From Pseudomonas sp. Gutcm_11s (GTDB taxonomy: Bacteria; Pseudomonadota; Gammaproteobacteria; Pseudomonadales; Pseudomonadaceae), in assembly GCF_028649395.1 (NCBI RefSeq), contig NZ_JAQSUW010000014.1, forward strand, positions 185,131-249,130: DNA of 64,000 nt. The letters run 5' to 3'. Each line of letters begins with the position of its first letter. Position 1 is the first letter of the stretch. A program made the position numbers and the translations under genes. Below are positions 60,929 through 64,000 of the stretch, piece after piece. The notes beneath the pieces are model-generated. The model searched no databases. It was not told where the DNA came from and saw nothing but the letters and a program-made list of their open reading frames with translations.

Positions 60929-61570
60929 ATGCCACACCGCACCGCCGAAGTCCGCATGCTCGACCATGGTTACGCCCGCGAGGCCCGCTCGCTGCTGTAC
61001 CACGCCTACCGTCACGACCCGACCTTCGCCTACCTGTTCGAGAGCGAACGCCCCGGCTTCGACCAGCGCGTGCGCGCCACCGTGCGCGAGCTGGTGCAGC
61101 AGCACTTCGCCGAGGAGCTGCCAGCCATCGGCCTGGTGATCGAGGAACGCCTGGTCGGCATCGCCCTGATCGCGCCACCGATCCGCCGTCTGGATATCAC
61201 CGAGAGCTGGGGCTGGCGCCTGCGCATGCTGATGACCACCGGCTTCCGCTGCACCAAGCGTTACCTGGAATACCACGACGCGGTCCTTGCCTGCCTACCG
61301 CCGGGGCCGTACCACGTGCTGCCGCTGCTCGGCGTACATCCGCAGTTCCAGGGGCAGAAACTGGGCGAGCAGCTGCTTTCAGCCCTGCACGACTGGTGCG
61401 CCGAAGACGCCGGCTCCCAAGGCATCGTGCTGGATACCGGCAACCCGCACTACCTGGAGTTCTATCAACGCCAGGGCTACGAGGAAATCGGCGAGGTGGC
61501 GGTGGGGCCGATCCGCGAGCACGTGTTCTTCCACCCCAACCCGCAGGCGGCGCAGCAGGCCAGCGCCTGA
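60929..61570 (+). CDS. GNAT-family N-acetyltransferase
   Basis: The 213-residue protein has the acetyl-CoA binding core LPLLGVHPQFQGQKLGEQLL and the C-terminal GIVLDTGNPHYLEFYQRQGY typical of GNAT enzymes. The substrate is unknown. GAGG lies eight bases before the ATG. It is divergent from xthA and followed by tamA. Confidence 0.88.
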   Translation: MPHRTAEVRMLDHGYAREARSLLYHAYRHDPTFAYLFESERPGFDQRVRATVRELVQQHFAEELPAIGLVIEERLVGIALIAPPIRRLDITESWGWRLRMLMTTGFRCTKRYLEYHDAVLACLPPGPYHVLPLLGVHPQFQGQKLGEQLLSALHDWCAEDAGSQGIVLDTGNPHYLEFYQRQGYEEIGEVAVGPIREHVFFHPNPQAAQQASA

Positions 61571-61634
61571 CCCCATAGCGGAGCAGCGCGCTCGCGGCTA
61601 GTGATCTGCCGCGAGCGTGCTAGCATCCGCTGCC

Positions 61635-63365
61635 ATGAGTGTTCCAGGAAGGCTCCTCGTCGTTGTTGTTTCGTTCGTCCTCGCGTCCGGCGCCTTGGCG
61701 CAGGCGCGTCTCGATCTGCGTATCGAGCCGTCCAATTCGGAGCTGAAACACAACATCGAGGGCTACGTCGGCACGCTGGACGCCACCGGCGAGGTCGACC
61801 TGCAGCGTCTCGCTCCCGTGGTCGAGGCCCAGGCCCTGCAGGCCAGCGAGGCGCTGGGCTACTACCAGGCGCAGATCACCCGCGAAGTGCGCAACGGCCG
61901 CGATGGCCTGCGCCTGGTGCTGCGCATCAGCCCAGGCGAGCCGGTGCGCCTGCGCAACGTGGATATCCGGATCGTCGGCGCGGCGCTGGAGCTGAAAGGA
62001 CTGCGCTTGCCCAGCAGCAAGCAGTTGCGCAGCGGCGCCCAGCTCAACCACGGGCACTACGAAGATGCCAAGCGGCTGATCCAGAACCAGGCCTCGCGCT
62101 ACGGCTTCTTCCAAGGGCGCTTCACCCAGCAGAGCCTGCGGATCGACCCGCAGGCTGGCGTCGCCGACATCCAACTGGTCTATGACAGCGGCCCGCGCTA
62201 CCGGCTCGGCGCCGTGCAGTTTGCCGGCGACGCGCCACTCGACGAGGAACTGCTGCAGCGCATGGTGCCGTTCGAGGCCGGCGCGCCCTATGACGCCGAG
62301 CTGATAGCCGATCTCTACCAGTCGCTGCAGGGCAGCGGTTATTTCGATGGGGTACGGGTGGATGCCGTGCCAGCCCAGGCCAGTGGCGAGAGCATCCCGG
62401 TTAGCGTGCAGCTGACCATGCGCGAGCCGCGCACCTTCGGTATCGGTGGCGGCTTCTCGACCGACGTCGGCCCGCGTGGGCGCCTCAACTGGACCCGCCA
62501 CTGGGCCAACGCGCAAGGTCACAGCTATGGCTTCGAGAGCGAGGTGTCGGCGCCGCGGCAGAACGTCGGCCTATGGTACGACGTGCCGCTCGATCCACCG
62601 CTGACCGACAAGCTGCGCTTCGCCGGCGGCTACCAGTACGAGGAAATCGCCGATACCGACAGCCTCAGCAAGCTGCTGAAGATCGGCCCCGAATGGCATC
62701 ACCGCCTGGACAGTGGCTGGCAACAGGTGCTGTCGCTCAAATGGCAGCGCGAGGAGTACGAGCTGGGCGACGACTCCGGGCTGAGCAACCTGGTGATGCC
62801 CGGCGCCAGCTATTCCTACCTGCAGAGCGACAACCGCCTGGACCCGAACAACGGTTACCGCATCCAGGCCGACGTGGCAGTGGCGAAGAAAGGCCTGCTG
62901 TCGGATGCCGACGTGGTCCATGGCAACCTGATGCTCAAGGGCCTGGTTACCCTGTATGAACGCCATCGCTTCCTCGGACGTCTGCAGCTGGGCGGCACCG
63001 AGACCAGCGACTACGACTCGATTCCGCCGTCGCTGCGCTACTTCGCAGGAGGCGACCAGAGTGTGCGCGGCTACGACTACCAGTCGCTGTCGCCGGAGGA
63101 CGATGAGGGCCGTAAGGTTGGTGGTCGCTACCTGGTCGCCGGCAGCCTGGAATACCAGTACGCCTTCGCCGAGAAGTGGCGCGCGGCAGCCTTCGTCGAC
63201 CAGGGCAACGCCTTCGATTCGCTGGAGATTCCGACCCTCAAGAGCGGTGTCGGCTTCGGCATTCGCTGGGTCTCGCCGGTCGGCCCGCTGCGCCTGGACC
63301 TGGCCCGCGCACTGGACGATGACGGCGGTTTCCGCCTGCACTTCTCCATGGGGCCGGAGCTGTGA
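61635..63365 (+). CDS. tamA: TamA, Omp85-family outer-membrane assembly protein
   Basis: The 576-residue protein has a signal peptide (cut near SGALA-QA), three POTRA-like repeats (about 30-260) and a C-terminal Omp85 barrel (RYFAGGDQSVRGYDYQSLSP, GVGFGIRWVSPVGPLRLDLA, final FSMGPEL). TamA with TamB helps insert autotransporters and other outer-membrane proteins and moves lipids. The start at 61635 gives a normal signal peptide; no strong RBS is seen. It overlaps tamB by four bases. Confidence 0.92.
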   Translation: MSVPGRLLVVVVSFVLASGALAQARLDLRIEPSNSELKHNIEGYVGTLDATGEVDLQRLAPVVEAQALQASEALGYYQAQITREVRNGRDGLRLVLRISPGEPVRLRNVDIRIVGAALELKGLRLPSSKQLRSGAQLNHGHYEDAKRLIQNQASRYGFFQGRFTQQSLRIDPQAGVADIQLVYDSGPRYRLGAVQFAGDAPLDEELLQRMVPFEAGAPYDAELIADLYQSLQGSGYFDGVRVDAVPAQASGESIPVSVQLTMREPRTFGIGGGFSTDVGPRGRLNWTRHWANAQGHSYGFESEVSAPRQNVGLWYDVPLDPPLTDKLRFAGGYQYEEIADTDSLSKLLKIGPEWHHRLDSGWQQVLSLKWQREEYELGDDSGLSNLVMPGASYSYLQSDNRLDPNNGYRIQADVAVAKKGLLSDADVVHGNLMLKGLVTLYERHRFLGRLQLGGTETSDYDSIPPSLRYFAGGDQSVRGYDYQSLSPEDDEGRKVGGRYLVAGSLEYQYAFAEKWRAAAFVDQGNAFDSLEIPTLKSGVGFGIRWVSPVGPLRLDLARALDDDGGFRLHFSMGPEL

Positions 63366-64000
63366 GGCGGCGCATCGCGTGGGCGGTTTTGCTCGTCGTG
63401 CTGGGCGTGACGCTGCTGCTGGCGTCGTTGCTGGGGACGACCACGGGTAGTCGCTGGCTGCTGGCGCGCCTGCCGGGTGTGGCGGTCGAGTCTTTCAGCG
63501 GTCGCCTGGGTGGTGACTGGCAGGCCGAGCGCCTGAGCTGGACCCAGGGCGAACAGCGCGTGGAGCTGCTGCGCCCCCGGTTGGAGTGGACGCCCAGCTG
63601 CCTGCTGCGCCTGACCCTGTGCCTGCAACGCGTCGAGGCCGAACGGGTCCATCTGCGGTTGCCATCGGCGAGCGAGACAAACGAAGCGCCGCTCGGGCTG
63701 CCGGTGTTGCGTCTGCCGCTGGCTATCGAGCTGGAACAGGCCAGGGTTGGCCAGCTGAGCATCGACGATGCGGACCCGTTCAGCGATCTGCAGCTGAGCG
63801 CACGCTGGGTAGGCGATGGCTTGCGCATCGAGCGCGCCACGTTGCGCCAGGGCGCCTTGGCGCTGAACCTGAGTGGCCATTTGCAGCCGGAAGGCGATTG
63901 GCCGCTGCAGGCGGAAGGCACCCTCGACCTGCCAGCGCCGGACGATCAGCCCTGGCGCCTGGCCCTGCGAGTAGAAGGCGAGTTGCAGAAGAGCCTGGCG
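63362..64000 (+). CDS. tamB: TamB, inner-membrane translocation/assembly factor (N-terminal part)
   Basis: The frame opens at GTG 63362, overlapping the tamA stop by four bases (GTGA), and runs open to the window end (213 codons). It begins with a membrane anchor (VRRRIAWAVLLVVLGVTLLL) and continues into the repetitive beta-rich part (LGGDWQAERLSWTQGEQRV, LSGHLQPEGDWPLQAEG) typical of TamB/AsmA-like lipid bridges between membranes. The rest lies outside the window. Confidence 0.92.
   Translation, partial: MRRRIAWAVLLVVLGVTLLLASLLGTTTGSRWLLARLPGVAVESFSGRLGGDWQAERLSWTQGEQRVELLRPRLEWTPSCLLRLTLCLQRVEAERVHLRLPSASETNEAPLGLPVLRLPLAIELEQARVGQLSIDDADPFSDLQLSARWVGDGLRIERATLRQGALALNLSGHLQPEGDWPLQAEGTLDLPAPDDQPWRLALRVEGELQKSLA

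Overview
The window is a high-GC chromosomal segment from a Pseudomonas-type gammaproteobacterium. Evidence: codon usage dominated by G/C third positions; a complete leucine/isovalerate (liu) cluster with its MerR regulator; the 3-hydroxybutyrate operon with a sigma-54 activator; an xthA - acetyltransferase - tamA - tamB order; an OprD-type porin; and a subfamily I.1 lipase very close to the Pseudomonas aeruginosa enzyme. No rRNA, tRNA, CRISPR array, insertion sequence or phage gene was seen. The species cannot be named from sequence alone.

Layout. 1-8511: fatty-acid beta-oxidation block (end of a thiolase, a FadB/FadJ-like multifunctional enzyme, an AraC regulator divergent from a 2,4-dienoyl-CoA-reductase-like SDR, two acyl-CoA dehydrogenases, a probable enoyl-CoA isomerase and a nitronate monooxygenase-like flavoenzyme). 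8512-9295: non-coding, with a decayed gene remnant. 9296-21767: accessory catabolic locus (DUF1302 outer-membrane protein, DUF1329 protein, MalT-like LuxR activator, aldehyde dehydrogenase, ThDP-dependent lyase/decarboxylase, TetR repressor, SDR, MFS transporter). It is tied together by four copies of one palindrome, consensus TAAGGT-N4-ACCTTA. 22400-26028: HPP-CBS membrane protein, two LysR regulators and a RidA-like protein. 26055-32528: a tripartite RND efflux operon divergent from its TetR repressor, with a perfect 24-bp palindrome between them. 32529-38474: lipase without a visible foldase gene, YqaA-like membrane protein, parvulin, orphan PilT/PilU ATPase, a secreted PET-hydrolase-like polyesterase and a divergent AraC regulator. 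38489-45781: acetoacetyl-CoA synthetase, 3-hydroxybutyrate dehydrogenase, permease, porin and the sigma-54 activator. 45864-52798: liuRABCDE on the minus strand. 52896-57141: a 2-methyl-3-hydroxybutyryl-CoA-dehydrogenase-like SDR and two acyl-CoA dehydrogenases with a LysR regulator. 57201-64000: TerC-like protein with a small coupled gene, a PstS-OmpA fusion, xthA, an acetyltransferase, tamA and the start of tamB.

How it works together. Most of the window feeds acyl-CoA, ketone-body and branched-chain metabolism: fatty acids, leucine/isoleucine catabolites and 3-hydroxybutyrate converge on acetyl-CoA and acetoacetyl-CoA. Two secreted ester hydrolases (lipase and PETase-like enzyme) lie upstream of these sinks, and the polyesterase sits directly beside the 3-hydroxybutyrate uptake operon. 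The most promising little-described unit is the 9.3-21.8 kb locus: a TetR-controlled set for uptake and aldehyde-forming cleavage of an unknown, probably hydrophobic compound.
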